64,000 nucleotides of DNA, taken from contig OX419760.1 in assembly GCA_948567375.1 (NCBI GenBank), positions 3,100,001 to 3,164,000 of the forward strand, read 5' to 3'. Of the stretch, positions 45,801 through 57,148 are shown piece by piece. The notes under the pieces were generated by a model, which had not been told where the DNA came from, searched no databases, and worked only from the letters and a program-made list of their open reading frames with translations. Made by a program: the position numbers and the translations under genes. This DNA is from Lunularia cruciata. Lineage: Eukaryota > Streptophyta > Marchantiopsida > Lunulariales > Lunulariaceae. Position 1 is the stretch's first letter. Each line of letters opens with the position of its first letter.

Positions 45801-48800
45801 GAGCATCGCAGGACAGGATAAAACATATCGCAGCAAGCGAGTTCTGTTCGAAAGCTCATGACAGGACTGGATATGAGGAGATGAGAGTAGAAGCAGTTCG
45901 AAGAACAAGGGATCCAGAACTCATTAAATGCAGATGAGACGGAAACATGAAATGAATCTAACAAATCGTATGCAAGGCCAAGCACGGACATAATATAAAT
46001 ATATCCTGATTAATACCAGTAGAGAACTGTTTTACATCATGTAATAGATAGGCGCTAAGCAAAGCAAAATAGTACACAACATGTAATCGAAGACCAATAA
46101 GCAAGACTTAAATTAAGTAATCTGGAATCGGAAGTCTCGGCAGAAATCATGTACAGGAATCATGAAATAGACAAAACAAATGTGGGTGGAGCGAAGTGGG
46201 AGGAGAGTGGATGGTATCTTGGTTGAGACGGCGGAAAGCATTACAGGACAGGATATTAGGAGATGAGCAGTTCTAGGAACAATAGAGGACTAGATATGAG
46301 AGATGAGAACCCCCGTTCTATGAACGGGAGATCTGGGACTCAACAAGTGCATGTGAAGTGTATGTATAATGCAATGAATTATCAGAATTAACAGAAAATG
46401 ACTTAAAGGAACATGCAGAAAGTAGATGAAATGTAACGTGCAGAGCGAAATCCAAACAAAGCAAAGACATCAGAAATTGATCCGAAGTTAAAAAACCTGC
46501 AGAGAAACTTGTTAAACAACGTGTGTAAATGAAAAGGGGCAATCAACGCACGAGAGGAATGGAAATGCAGGGCAACACCATAGATCGAAAGAAAGGTAAG
46601 CACCGAAAACAAACAGTAATGGACTCATTGAGATATCACGAACGAATTGTAAATTGAAGATCCTAAGAGTAGAAGAAGGAGCCGTTCCGAGAGAGAGCGG
46701 GGGAGGCATTAAGGGACTGGATATAGAGAAATGAGGACAGAAGCCGTTCCGCGAACGGGCGATCCAGAACTCATTGAAGGCAAATGAGATGCAAGATATG
46801 TAATGTATACAAGATAGCGAGCATCTGATTGAATGATAGCATAAATACATGTAACCTGGAAACATATCAAAAGTAATACCTATATACAAGTAGCATGCAT
46901 CGAAAAAGCGGAAACAGAACAACAGTGCATGCAGATAAAATAAAATCGACTTGACGAGCCAGACGAGAAAGATTCAGATAAACTGAAGTTGAAAACTAAT
47001 GTAGCAGCCTGGAAATCGAAGGTCATGGAAGATCCGTGAGTCAGCCCGAAAGTATGAAATCGCTAAGAGAACGAGGGAAGTAGAGCGAGCATTAGAGGAC
47101 TATAAATAGATGATATCGCAGCATGTGCTATGAACACATTGTGTCCTAAAACACCAAAAACACAGAGGGAAGAAAAAAGGCGCTCAAAGTACACCTCCAC
47201 AAAAGTAACGTAAGACTTTATCAGTGCCAAATGCAGTGTCGAAGTAGCTGGGCAAATGCCAGTACCCCTCGTACCGAGTTTCTGTTCAAAAGCTCATGAG
47301 TGCTATAAGGGACTGAATATAGGGCCTACACTAAGGGACTGGATATAAAGAAATGAGGACAGATGCCGTTCATCAAACGGGGTACTGGATATAGAGGAAT
47401 GAGGACAGAAGCCGTTTGAGGAACGGGGGATCCAGAACTCATTAAATGCAAATGAGATGAAAGATATGTAAAGTAAGCAATATGTCAATCCTCTGATCTA
47501 ACGATAGCAGAAAAGAACCTAACATGTACACAAATGGAGAGTAAAACCTATATACCAAAGACCTGCAATTACACAGCGGAAACATAACAAAAGTGCAAGA
47601 AGAGAAATGAAATCTACATGAAGAGCCAGAAGCAAAAGAAAAATATAAGCCCGAATAGAAAAACAATTTAGCAGCAAGTAAAACACAAGTCGAGGAAGAA
47701 ACTAGATAGAGTATGTCACTAAGGGACTGAATAGAGTATATCGCTACATGTGCTACAGACGCATGAGTCCTGAAACGCTGAAACAGGCAGAGGAAGCAGA
47801 AGGCGGCCATAGCAAGCCGCCATGGGTCCTAAAGCACAGAAGCAATCCTAGAACCAATCAATAGGGTGGGATTGTTGAGTAGAACAGTACCGTCACACAA
47901 TTGTCCATTGAAGATAATATGCTGTAACTTACCTATCATATATAAGAATCTCGAAGCTTACCTGATATCACTTGTGTAGACCTTCCATCCGGAGAAATCC
48001 GGTACCATTGCACGCTGCAAAGCGAAAGATCCGGTACTTTCTCATCTAGAATTACGATACTCAATGTTGTCCCGAGGTGCTCGGAACCGCTGATCTGGTA
48101 AGCTTGCTGTTTCCCACCTTCTTGGCCTTGTCGCTTGAGAGACTCAAGCTGCCCAAATACCAGCCCAATAGAGCCAAATCAGATTGCATGTTGAAATATG
48201 GTGCAATTTAAGTTAAAACAAAGTAGGTGTACATCGCCGAGATTAGGATCATCGTGTAGCACCTCTTTCCGTAATTTGACAACCTCTCCAGCTTTCTCTG
48301 CTAATTGTTGTCTCAATCCATCGATTTGATGCTCCATATCCATCGCCTGCATAGGGTCGACTCGGTTGTCAGAACATTACTTTTGTCTGCGTGGATATGG
48401 GCCTCTATTCTATATTTAATTTGCCTTTAGAACCTGGGAGATCTCGCTCAAAAGACGTACACCAATCTCATCCAGCCGCAGTACAATTAAAACCATCACT
48501 GTTATGCATAGAAAGGTACCTTGCTCGATTCATGTAACATCTTAATTCTCCGAGCTTCCTGTGCTTCTCTTTTCAAGTCCTCCAACTCCTGGAATACATG
48601 TAGATAATCATTCAGGTTGTAAGTATGTGGCGTTAGCTTCAACGGGCTTGACCAGGTGCACGGGTTTGTGGTCCTCCCCAAATAATCCATGAAGGTCTCC
48701 ATGAAAGGTCTCAACTCTGATTTCCAAACAATCTAACAATTTTGACTTCGTTACAACTTGTTGGATATGAGCTCCAGATGGCTTCTTGCAAAATATACTA

Positions 48801-50846
48801 GATCCTTCATCAAACTACGTCTTGATAAAAATACGCCTCAACTCAGAACGGATAATGTCTCACATAACTGCGAGCAAATTATGTAACTTAGAAAAGACAC
48901 AGTAGAAATTTCGGCCAATCAGCCAGTTCGAGGTCATCAATTCCTTTCAATTAGTGAAACATCAGGCTTATCACCCCGAAAACTCCTAGCGAGCACATTG
49001 AAACTAACGAAGCAGAAACTCCACACACAACCACAACGTGATCCAATTCCTACCTTCTTCTCAGCAGCAGTCCAAATTTGCTCCTGCTCATGAAGTGCCG
49101 CTTCAACCTTTGCGGCGGTCGCTTTGGCTGCTTCAATCTCGTTGTGCGCGACAGCCCTGGCCTCCTCGACCATCGTTTTCGCATCATCGGAGGCCTACAT
49201 TATAGTACAGCGGTGAGTACAAATTTCGTGGATTGCGCACACCCGGTTTCAATTCTCATTTTGCAAGATCGAAACCCATTCCGCACCGCAACCAGCGGAG
49301 ACAGAGTCCTGCTGGAGAGCAGATGACTTCATGAACCATTTTGTCTTCTGCATTTGAATCTTTGCAGTTAAATCTACCGTACGTAAATTGATAGGGACAA
49401 TGATTGTTTTTCTGTGAGTCGTGGATCAGTCGGCTGGATAGTACAGTACTGAATACTTAAAATTCGTCTGCAATGCTGTGTTACCTGTTTGAAAAGGGCG
49501 GCCATCTTTCTGACCTCTGCCCTTTCCTGCTCTAGTTCGGATTCTCTTTGAGTGAAAAGCACTGTAAGAGACTCTACCTGCACAGAGCGTAGCGTTCGTC
49601 AATGCTAGAGCCGTGGTCAAAATCAATTTCGCTGAATCCATCGAAGACCCGCATTTGATCCAGATGGATCTGGAAGGAGAAGACCAATGTCAACATAAGG
49701 ACGAAAAAGGTGGAGCATGGAAACTCTGGTAGTGGTCGACATACCGCTTTTAAGCAATCCTCAATATCGTCCTTGTTGCGACCTGCAACTCGCCCCCGTA
49801 AGTCATTAAGCAAGCCCCGTAACTTCTTAAAGACCGCCTCTTTGTCGAGCACCGTAGTTTCTTTCACCTTTGCGGTCTACACAACGATTGACATGCCCCA
49901 CGCAGATCAAGTTCTTGAGCAACAATGCATCTGTTGCTCGACTGCTGAGCCGACTGTCCTAATTTGATCTCCTGAATCGTGCGACGACGCTTCGACCGAA
50001 CTCTCTACTGCACGAGCTATGGGTAACACATCTACCCAGCTGTGAATTTCAAACAAATCTGTCAACAAAAATTTAGCTACTCACAAAATCTGGCATATTC
50101 CCAGCCCACCCACAGAAACAAGTCAAAGCACACGTTGGGATCCATGACCACAAATGCTTTCGCACTCCAACTTCTCAGACTGGGATCTTGTCATTCATTC
50201 TTCAATAACGATGTTCATCATTAATGACGTGGACGCGGTAGTAAGCTGTGTGCTTTCGTGTGTAGCCACGACAGTCACGAGGTTGAGTTTCCAGACTTAC
50301 GGGGTGTGTACTTTAGAGCAGGTAGGGCAGGTAGGCTTCGTTGTTTCAAATCAATACGTGCGCGTTTTCAGGAAGATGAACATGCATAAGCAGCGGATGG
50401 AGGACAGAAGTAATCTCTCTCGAAGTCACGGGGCCGTTTTCACGAAGAACCGTCATGATTGTGTATGGGATGACTTCATTGACTGTTTCCAACTAACGCA
50501 CCAATTTCCCCCAGACTAAGCCACACAGGACCATCAACCAAAACTAAGCGTGATGACAATGATTGGTTTGGAAGGCCGTGCTCGACAGACAACTCACATG
50601 CACATGCTGCGCGGCTACTTGCGCAGCAGCTGCTTGGGCGGCAGCTTGACCTCTCTCAAATTTACTGGCTAAATCGCGAACTGATAGTCTCTTCTGCTGA
50701 GCCAGTAGCTCTGCCGCCTCTCGAGCTACTTCCTCCTTTTTCGTTGGGGACACATCGTCATCAGACACTTCGTGTTCTGGTCTGTGCGCCCAGCTTGGTA
50801 AAAATGGAACATCACCAGATACTGCAGGTATTACGTACTTCTGCAT
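42639..50846 (-). CDS. SCAB1: SCAB-family actin-binding protein, 11 coding exons, 504 aa
   Basis: Exons 50846-50598, 49876-49745, 49577-49485, 49194-49054, 48588-48520, 48346-48263, 48148-47962, 43864-43745, 43554-43496, 43259-43125 and 42884-42639 join with GT-AG introns and one continuous frame (1,515 nt). The product resembles the plant SCAB family (stomatal closure-related actin-binding protein; about 500 aa) over its full length. Residues 1-90 are the N-terminal actin-binding part (LLAQQKRLSVRDLASKFERG), about 95-260 a coiled coil, about 265-360 an Ig-like fold (YAPEPFDVG), and about 365-490 a PH fold (ESERERNAAILLARKF). SCAB proteins bind, bundle and stabilise F-actin in guard cells. 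The start is the first in-frame ATG after an upstream stop. Which paralogue is unclear, so the symbol denotes the family. Confidence 0.93.
43125..43259 (-). CDS. SCAB1: SCAB exon 10, PH fold
   Basis: Codons 379-423 (TRIVLKNGEIVEKQSLHTLD, then RIKLHKGRTVKAKEAYASGM). Acceptor ATGGCAG, donor GTAGGA, phase 0. Basic residues around KLHKGRTVKAK fit a phosphoinositide-facing PH loop, an inference. Confidence 0.92.
43496..43554 (-). CDS. SCAB1: SCAB exon 9
   Basis: 59 nt, codons 359-378 (PGLEKYVEILVSKGGAQFN). Acceptor TTGACAG, donor GTACGC. The donor was chosen because it keeps the family spacing between FN and the next conserved KxxxxRIKL segment (28 residues); an alternative reading through the donor would add codons and hit a stop. 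Confidence 0.85.
43685..43722 (-). repeat. Perfect 16-bp-arm hairpin next to the exon 8 splice donor
   Basis: AATGCCAAAATCTCTG (43,685-43,700) and CAGAGATTTTGGCATT (43,707-43,722) are exact reverse complements separated by six bases. In the pre-mRNA it begins 22 bases after the donor site at 43,744, inside the 190-nt intron 8. Confidence 0.9.
43745..43864 (-). CDS. SCAB1: SCAB exon 8, Ig-like fold end
   Basis: 120 nt covering codons 319-358, with YAPEPFDVGKFLRAEINLPS. Acceptor TTTACAG, donor GTACAT; enters and leaves in phase 1. It follows the long intron and joins exon 7 in frame to give VIS-GAIRPQYAPEP, which supports the splice. Confidence 0.93.
43865..47961 (-). repeat. SCAB intron 7 with a family of palindrome-centred repeats
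   Basis: About eight copies of a 75-100 bp unit share ACTGGATATAGAGAAATGAG, GACAGAAGCCGTTC-n-GAACGG and GATCCAGAACTCATTAAATG. Copies are at about 44,731, 44,827, 45,321, 45,865, 46,283, 46,715, 47,336 (partial) and 47,382, with a diverged one at 43,943. The centre is a short palindrome (CCGTTC/GAACGG). Spacing is irregular, 45 to 620 bp. The minus strand translates each unit as NEFWIP, producing many similar short frames that are not genes. The intron is otherwise rich in A and G on the plus strand. Confidence 0.85.
47962..48148 (-). CDS. SCAB1: SCAB exon 7, start of Ig-like fold
   Basis: Codons 257-318 plus one base (LESLKRQGQEGGKQQAYQIS and later LCSVQWYRISPDG). Acceptor GGGCAG, donor GTAAGC, phase 1. 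The W-Y-R strand is typical of the Ig-like domain. The following intron is 4.1 kb. Confidence 0.92.
48263..48346 (-). CDS. SCAB1: SCAB exon 6, coiled coil
   Basis: Codons 229-256 (AMDMEHQIDGLRQQLAEKAG, then KLRKE). Acceptor TATGCAG, donor GTGCTA (weak), phase 0. Confidence 0.9.
48520..48588 (-). CDS. SCAB1: SCAB exon 5, coiled coil
   Basis: Codons 206-228, ELEDLKREAQEARRIKMLHE then SSK. Acceptor TTCCAG, donor GTACCT, phase 0. EARRIKMLH is a family-diagnostic word. Confidence 0.93.
49054..49194 (-). CDS. SCAB1: SCAB exon 4, coiled coil
   Basis: Codons 159-205 (MVEEARAVAHNEIEAAKATA, then EALHEQEQI-like). Acceptor AATGTAG, donor GTAGGA, phase 0. Alanine-rich helical coil, part of the dimerising segment. 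Confidence 0.92.
49485..49577 (-). CDS. SCAB1: SCAB exon 3, coiled coil
   Basis: Codons 128-158 (VESLTVLFTQRESELEQERA and on to ALFKQ). Acceptor GTGCAG, donor GTAACA, phase 0. Heptad-like hydrophobic spacing begins the coiled coil. Confidence 0.92.
49745..49876 (-). CDS. SCAB1: SCAB exon 2
   Basis: Codons 84-127. Acceptor TTGTGTAG; donor GTATGT; phase 0 at both ends. It carries the strongly conserved LRGLLNDLRGRVAGRNKDDI, the most recognisable stretch of the family. Confidence 0.93.
50598..50846 (-). CDS. SCAB1: SCAB exon 1, N-terminal actin-binding region
   Basis: Codons 1-83, starting MQKYVIPAVSGDV and containing KKEEVAREAAELLAQQKRLS. It ends QVAAQHVH before the donor GTGAGT, phase 0. The alanine/glutamine-rich tail (GQAAAQAAAAQVAAQ) is longer and less conserved than the rest. 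The GTG reading after HVH continues an open frame to 50,544, which is intron read-through. Confidence 0.92.
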
Positions 50847-52350
50847 CGTTCTCCGTTTGCCTCGCTCCTTTGGATTCCCCTCACACTACAGAATCCAACT
50901 CTTCTCCACAGCCTCTCCCTTCAGTGCCTCGCCCAACTTTCGATGTCCAATTGTAAGCAGAATTTCGCTCGGTCCTACGGGAATTCCAGTTTCCCCCTCC
51001 GAGTCCGTTTCGCCGGGGTGTTATCTACAATCTACAACAGACACTGTGAATCTCAACACCGACTAGCAGGGGTTTACTGTGAGCTACTAAGCGTTCTGTT
51101 CCATCTACTCGATCCATGTTGAATCGCTTGTAACCCCCGCCTCCGACCTTTCATTCCAACAACTCGATATTGGTAGTGATATAGTCCGCGTACACCAACC
51201 AAATTCAGGAAACTGTTCTCTTAAGTCAGACACAAACTTAAGACCTCTCCACGGTCTCCAAAATTCAGACACTCACTTTAAAGCGGAGTTGGCACTCCGT
51301 TTTTCTATCTTCACAAGCTCCCTTTTTGTCTCCTATATGATGATCTTGAACATCTCTCAACGGGTGTCGCTTCGCCTCTCGTAATTTGGTTTGTCCGATT
51401 ACAGTACGATCCTCGTGACAAATTTTATCGTTCAAATGGCTCTAAGCCGCGGACAAAACCATGCCCACCGTACGGTCTATTCCAAACTCGGATGCGCGCG
51501 CGGCATGCAAATTCTGCTTCTATACGGAAAACCTTCTCCAGATTCCCCCGTCACGCCTTTCCCATCCTATTACAACTCCAATCAACCTCAAAAGTCTAAA
51601 CACTAACTTAATTACCCTGAGATTGTAGCAACAAGCCTAGCCACCTCCAATCAATCAATCAAGCTCCTTAACTCCTTCCTGCCGTCTCTCACGTTTCGAT
51701 GTCCACTTTACGCTTTTTTCTCTCTATGTACAGATAAACATGATGATCCGCTCTACAGCCTGCAGCAGCTCAGGCATGGCTTGATGGTAATCGAACGTGA
51801 ATTGAACACCACACCCCCGGAGTGAGGGTCGTAACGATCAAACGGGCAGTTGAGAAGAGAGCCTCAAAAACGCTACGCACGTCCCCATGAAATCTCTTGC
51901 TTGCTCGTCCCCCTCTCCTCTGCCCGACCGACCGACCGACCGACCTCGATTGCGGAATCCTTCATGAATGCTCCAGCGCCTAAGCCTGGGCCACAGCTGC
52001 GCGTTCAGTCCTGCCCCTGCAGTACCATTCTCGGGCCGCCAAATTTGGCGACGGTTCCGCTACGGCCCCCAGTTTAGCTCCTCTCATAACCCCACGTCCC
52101 AGCGTCCAACACTCCATCACCAAACTGTCTGGGCTACTTTAGCCGAGACAGTTTGGCCGTTGGCTAAACTCCGGCCAAACTGACAGTTTGGCCACTGAAG
52201 GGCTAAACTCCGTTTAGCCCTTCAGCGACTACGGTACTTCTTGTGAATTGTCAGACCAGAACATTCTACTAGCATTTTACAGTACGGGCTTGACATTTAT
52301 GGGTTAATTTACTGCTAAATTTACCGGACATCACATTTCGCTTCCCTATC
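50847..52350 (-). promoter_or_regulatory. SCAB 5' UTR and upstream region, CpG-bearing
   Basis: The stretch is clearly richer in GC and CpG than any neighbour and lies directly upstream of the SCAB start. No transposon coding sequence is found. It includes a (CGAC)n microsatellite at about 51,923-51,945 and an inverted-repeat cluster at 52,120-52,225. A confident TATA box or transcription start cannot be named. Short frames here are unrecognised. Confidence 0.5.
52120..52225. repeat. Cluster of overlapping inverted repeats
   Basis: CCAAACTGTCT (52,120-52,130) pairs with AGACAGTTTGG (52,146-52,156). CAGTTTGGCC occurs at 52,149 and 52,184 and its complement GGCCAAACTG at 52,173, giving two alternative hairpins. 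CTGAAGGGCTAAAC (52,195-52,208) pairs with GTTTAGCCCTTCAG (52,212-52,225) around TCC. All arms are perfect. It could be a small foldback element or a regulatory structure. Confidence 0.88.
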
Positions 52351-55300
52351 CTAGTGAATCAGCAAATTGGCCCCTCCGACAAGTTCCGGGTAACTATGTT
52401 TAGTTCTTACAAACTCACAACGGAGAGTCAGGTCGTGGGCACGTGGGGAACGGGGATACGGGGGATACAAGCAATCCTTCGGAACTCTCCTAAGTTTCGG
52501 GCCACAAGGCTGTACGATCCCAAATCCTAGCCAACTATCAAATCCACAATGGCCACAGCCCAGTATTGGCGGCGCCAACGCTAACTCTGGAAAGCCAAGA
52601 TAGACTGCTCCACCAATCCGACGTTCTTGGCTGAAAACGTAAGAATGACTGTATGGCCTCGTGGGTGGGACCTTTAGCCAAACTGGCTTGCGTCGCAATT
52701 TACAAGAAAGAATGAATGCTCATAAAAATCAGTGAAATATGCAGAACTTTGAAAAGTGCTTATACGGGGTTTACACGGTAGGGGGATCTCAATGCCCCTT
52801 TGAGGTCTGAACAAGGGCAATTTGGAGTTTACACGTTAGGCCCTTTCCACTCGGCCCATAGTCCCCATTAGAAAGTTTACATTTGTTCCTCATAAAAACA
52901 TATCCATATCCGAGGTGAACTTGGAAATTTATAATCTAGACTTTTACAATATTGGAATCCATGATAATAACACTTTTATCAGGTTTTGAATCTTCCTCTA
53001 CGAATCAAAAAATGAATGATTATTTTTCCTTTCTTTGGTAACTTGCGGTACGAGGATTATTCGATCTATTCTTTTGTTACAGAAAATTCATAGAAATGAA
53101 ATACATCCTAAAGCTAGGATGTATAGTTGGTATGGAAAAAATGTCTTAACCATTCTTCATGCCTTAAGACGAGCCTGATACAGCGGAGGGGAGGCATAAG
53201 AGGAAATGGCAATTTCCACTAGAATCCAAGTTGCATGGAAATTGGACAATTGGAAAAGTATCAGAGACATAAAGGAAAAGTCTCCCGGGACTCCAAAGTC
53301 CAATTATTACCTCTGATTGATCTTGGAGACCAGTCAGTTTTGGGAAATATTCCTATCCAATAATCCAACAAAGTGACATTAAATCGAAAGGGAAATAGTC
53401 CAAACCCCAAGATTCCATTATTAAAAATGTATACAATCAACTTGAGTTACCTCATATCCACCGAGATACCAAGAATGAGGTTCTATCAAATCTCAATTTT
53501 CAAGGTAAACCACAATGACAGAAAAAAAAAAGTGCATAAAACCTCAAAACTCTTTATAGCAGCAAGATTGCTTGCAGCTAAATAATCAAGGGTCATGGAT
53601 AATTAGATCAAGCATGTAATATACATAAAAGAAGACAATCCAATAGAAAAAAAATTAGATTGTGGTTGCATTTTCACATGCACAACAATAGCTCTCCCTT
53701 AATCAAGACAAAGATCATCTTAAAATGTAAAATACTTTAGCTCTTCTCAATTGATAACCTACATCAAAACAAAAGTATTGTCCTCCACACTTTGGATATC
53801 TATCTCATGGATGAAATAATGGATACTTTGTTAGCACAAAATGGAAACTGATGTTTAAGAGAAATTTCAACAATTCCCATACTTGGAAACAAAGAAACTT
53901 CTATTTCAAAGGAATAAATTATTATTTGTATTGTGTACGGTTATAGGATCAGTCCATATTACATTCAAGTGTTTGACAAAGAAAACTTTAGTATGAGGAA
54001 AAGAAAACGTCCAAATACACACATATTGAAAAATGTGAGAACTCAATGTAGGTCCAATTACAAATTGTCTAATGAAACCTACAAAGTATTAAGTTAGTAG
54101 AAATCTTTGAAGGATAAGAAAGGCCATCAAGTAGAAACACAAGGTAGCAAATAAGACTTGGAACTTGATAATTGCACACAAAAAATATACATTACTTCAA
54201 CCATATTACAAGGAAAATGGTGTGCATGAATTACAATGTTAATTCTAGTTAGAAGAAGGAGAAAATGAGGCATACAATAGAGATCACTTGCTATGTAGAC
54301 AATAAAGCAAGGTGTATGAGGTAAGCCTTTAAATCTCACGAAAATTTGATCTTTTGGTAGCTCAGAAAGTAGCTTTAAAACCTTAATAACTATAGTTCTT
54401 GATCAAACCCAGACTTAAGATTTTCTTGTCTCCAATTTTCTTAAACACCTCTATTACAAAGACATATCAATTTCAAGCATAAATGACCTAAAATTAAAGA
54501 TAAATAATATGATAAATGGAATGAGGTACTAACAAAGGTCTACTCGAAACCAATTCAAGTAAGACACATCAAGAAAATAAGTTGGGTCAAAGTACTTTCT
54601 ATCTTGATTTCATATAATTGGAGAATGTGCCTTGGGATGAAAAGAAAGGAAATAAAACATCTTCCCCTAAACAAAATTCTAAAATTTAGATATAAGTTGC
54701 ACTATGAAAAAACATGAATAGATAATAAATTGATCGAGTTCTCAAAGGAGAAGATTTCTTTCCATAAAAGCACAAAAAAGTCATGAGTCTACAAGAGTTT
54801 AATAGGACAAGAAATAGTACCTAAGGAAAAATTGAACACCTTGAAGTACTTTAGGAAAGCAAAGATGAGGAATGATATAATGCTTACAAATATTTAAGGA
54901 AAAATTATTTCCATCCTAAACCACTTATGAAATAGTCTAGCTAGTATATCAAACATGGATCTTACACTTTCTAGTGGATTTGAAAAAGGAGCAAGGTACT
55001 TTAAAAAGAGAAATTAGAGATCTTGAAGAATAGATTCCAAACTTATCTCCAAGGATTAAACATTATTACTTTATCCTAGCAAATTCATCCTTGACTATAG
55101 ATATACTCATTGAAACTTCATCGAGATACTTGAGGAATTGCTAGCACACATAGCATAAGATAGAGACAAGATGTCATTTATGAATTGAGTAAACTTGAAA
55201 ACTCCATAAAGGTCTTTAAAGTCTTGGCCAAGATTACCATAAACTTCACTGATAATTATGCATTGTAAGGTAAAGCGATATTTATTGAACATGGCTTCTT

Positions 55301-56391
55301 ATGAAGAACATGGCATTTTTTAATGTCTTTTAGGAGGATTTTTGATCCTGACAATGAGTTGCAGTCGAGGGAAGTCGAGTACTCTACACTAGAACTAAAG
55401 TATTCAACAAGAATATTCTAGAGTACATGCAAGGTTGTTGATAGCACAAAAAGTGACTCTTTACCTTAGAATGTTATTAATTTGACAAAAAACCTACCAA
55501 AAATAAACTTAGTCTAATCATTGATGATTTGGTCAAGGAAGTAAAGCAAAAAGTAGATTGAGTATTCTTAAAGAATTAAGGAACCACCTTACTTATTTTA
55601 ATATGCTATAAGCTAATTAGTGAATCATAACCATCAAGCTCAAGAAGAAATGCACTTTGATTCCACGTGTTTGCTGAATACCATTCAATAGTCCATAGTC
55701 TACAAACTCAAATTAGAATATCAATAACCTTATAGCTAAATATTTAAATTTATAGAAAAATCTCAAGATCAAACTGCTTAACTTTCTTAACTCATTGCAA
55801 ATTAGGTTTATATTTAAGAGAATCACATATAACAATATTCTTGTTTACTAGATCTATAGAGCAATGAGAGAAGAGAGATTGAAAAACTCTAGTTCTATTT
55901 TTAGAACTTTATTTGGAAAAGCTTATTGTTAGGAATCATACTACTTTCAAGAACATATTAACAAGCTCTTTGTGTTCTTACCTCTTTACTTATAAAAGTT
56001 TTGGATTATAGAGTGCTTGATAACCAAGTGAATGGATATTATATGAATAACACAAGATTATATTTTAGTATGTGTTTGATAAGATGACTTGATTACACTT
56101 CTTTTTGAGAGCAATTCTACACATCTGTAATAGTCAATTGCTACTAGCACCTAGAGAAAATATGATGAAGTGGAAGGTATATGTCGAGGAGTCTCACTCT
56201 ACAAAATACAAATCCTAACCAAAGTTTCTTTCAACCTTTTCCACTAAATCATCACTCTTTATCATTTCAAAGATAAGGACTTGCAAACAAGTGTATAATA
56301 CATGTCTCAATTAGGGCTTTCCCAAACCTTCTCCATGATAACTAAGAGATAGTTTACCATAATTGAAAACTTTGGGCAAGTGCTCACAAGT
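52351..56391. other. AT-rich region with no recognisable gene
   Basis: From 52,740 onward the sequence is AT-rich and has no frame longer than 71 codons with a recognisable motif. A 115-codon minus frame at 52,351-52,698 is GC-rich but matches nothing I know; it could be part of the promoter-side region. 53,600-56,390 resembles decayed retroelement sequence in composition, yet I could not name domains. Element B inserted at its right end. Confidence 0.45.
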
Positions 56392-57132
56392 TGTAATACC
56401 AATAACTAGACATATGATCTAAAGGTGAAATTTGGTTGGGTAACATTTGGAAGGATGTTATACATGATGGACTAAATAGATCATATAGCGGTATCACCAA
56501 AAGAGTACTTCTACTAATAGGACAAAAATCAAAATAGACTTAAAAACCTTAGAACCAATAGCTAGACATATGATCTAGAGGTGAAATTTGATTTGGTAAC
56601 ATTTGGAAGGATGTTACATATGATAAACTAAATAGATAAGAAAGAGATATCACCAAAAGGGTACTTCTACTAGTAAAGCAAAAATTGAAATATGTTTGAA
56701 ATCTTTAGAGGCAATTTTTAGGGCCTAAACGGATTAATTAAGCCTAAAAAATGTGCACATTTCCCCATTGGGAGTGAGAAGGTTCACTTTCCCTCCCCCC
56801 AATTTGTCTCATCAAGAGCTTTCCAATGGTACCTCACCCATGCAATTTTGAGATTCCTACAAGAAGATACCCTAAAGATTCCCTTTGTTCAACATTGGTT
56901 TGACTAACCAGATAAGACCAAATCCAACATGTCACCCATGGATGCATCTAATACAAGGGTGGAGATGAATGATATGTCAACTATCCATATATTGGATCCA
57001 AGGGTTATGCTTTCATTGAATGTCTCTAATTTGCTATATAATAAAGCCAAGGTGCTCCTTTGGGGCATCGGAGTTTGAGTATGAACTTGAGATTTCTCTT
57101 CTATGTTTCTCTACTATCCTCAAAATATTACA
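56392..57132 (+). repeat. 5' LTR of element B with duplicated U3 segment
   Basis: A 741-bp LTR. The first about 160 bp (AATA-CTAGACATATGATCTA to AAACCTTAGAACC) is repeated immediately after itself from about 56,552, so U3 holds two tandem copies. A TATATAATAAAG word at 57,035 is a plausible TATA region. It ends at the 57,125-57,132 ATATTACA. Confidence 0.9.
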
Positions 57133-57148
57133 ATATGATTAGAGCAGG
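57133..57148 (+). other. Degenerate primer-binding site of element B
   Basis: ATATGATTAGAGCAGG directly follows the LTR. Element A has ATGGTATCAAAG here and the plant iMet primer site is TGGTATCAGAGC; the GAGCAGG end is preserved. It supports LTR ends and orientation. Confidence 0.6.

Noticed and set aside
44282-47810. Many minus-strand frames of 60-140 codons containing NEFWIP-like words
   Set aside because: They are translations of the intron 7 repeat units, broken between copies and lacking any conserved domain.
50154-50519. 121-codon plus frame inside SCAB intron 1
   Set aside because: Antisense to an intron and without any recognisable feature.
52351-52698. 115-codon minus frame upstream of SCAB
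   Set aside because: GC-rich stretch with proline/arginine bias; no motif, no splice evidence linking it to SCAB.
52900-53250. Possible organelle-derived insertion (CTTTGGTAACTTGCGGTACGAGG context)
   Set aside because: Composition suggested plastid DNA but I could not match any plastid gene by eye. A plastome search would settle it.
53600-56390. Possible copia or LINE remnant
   Set aside because: Composition fits a decayed element but no domain could be read in any frame.
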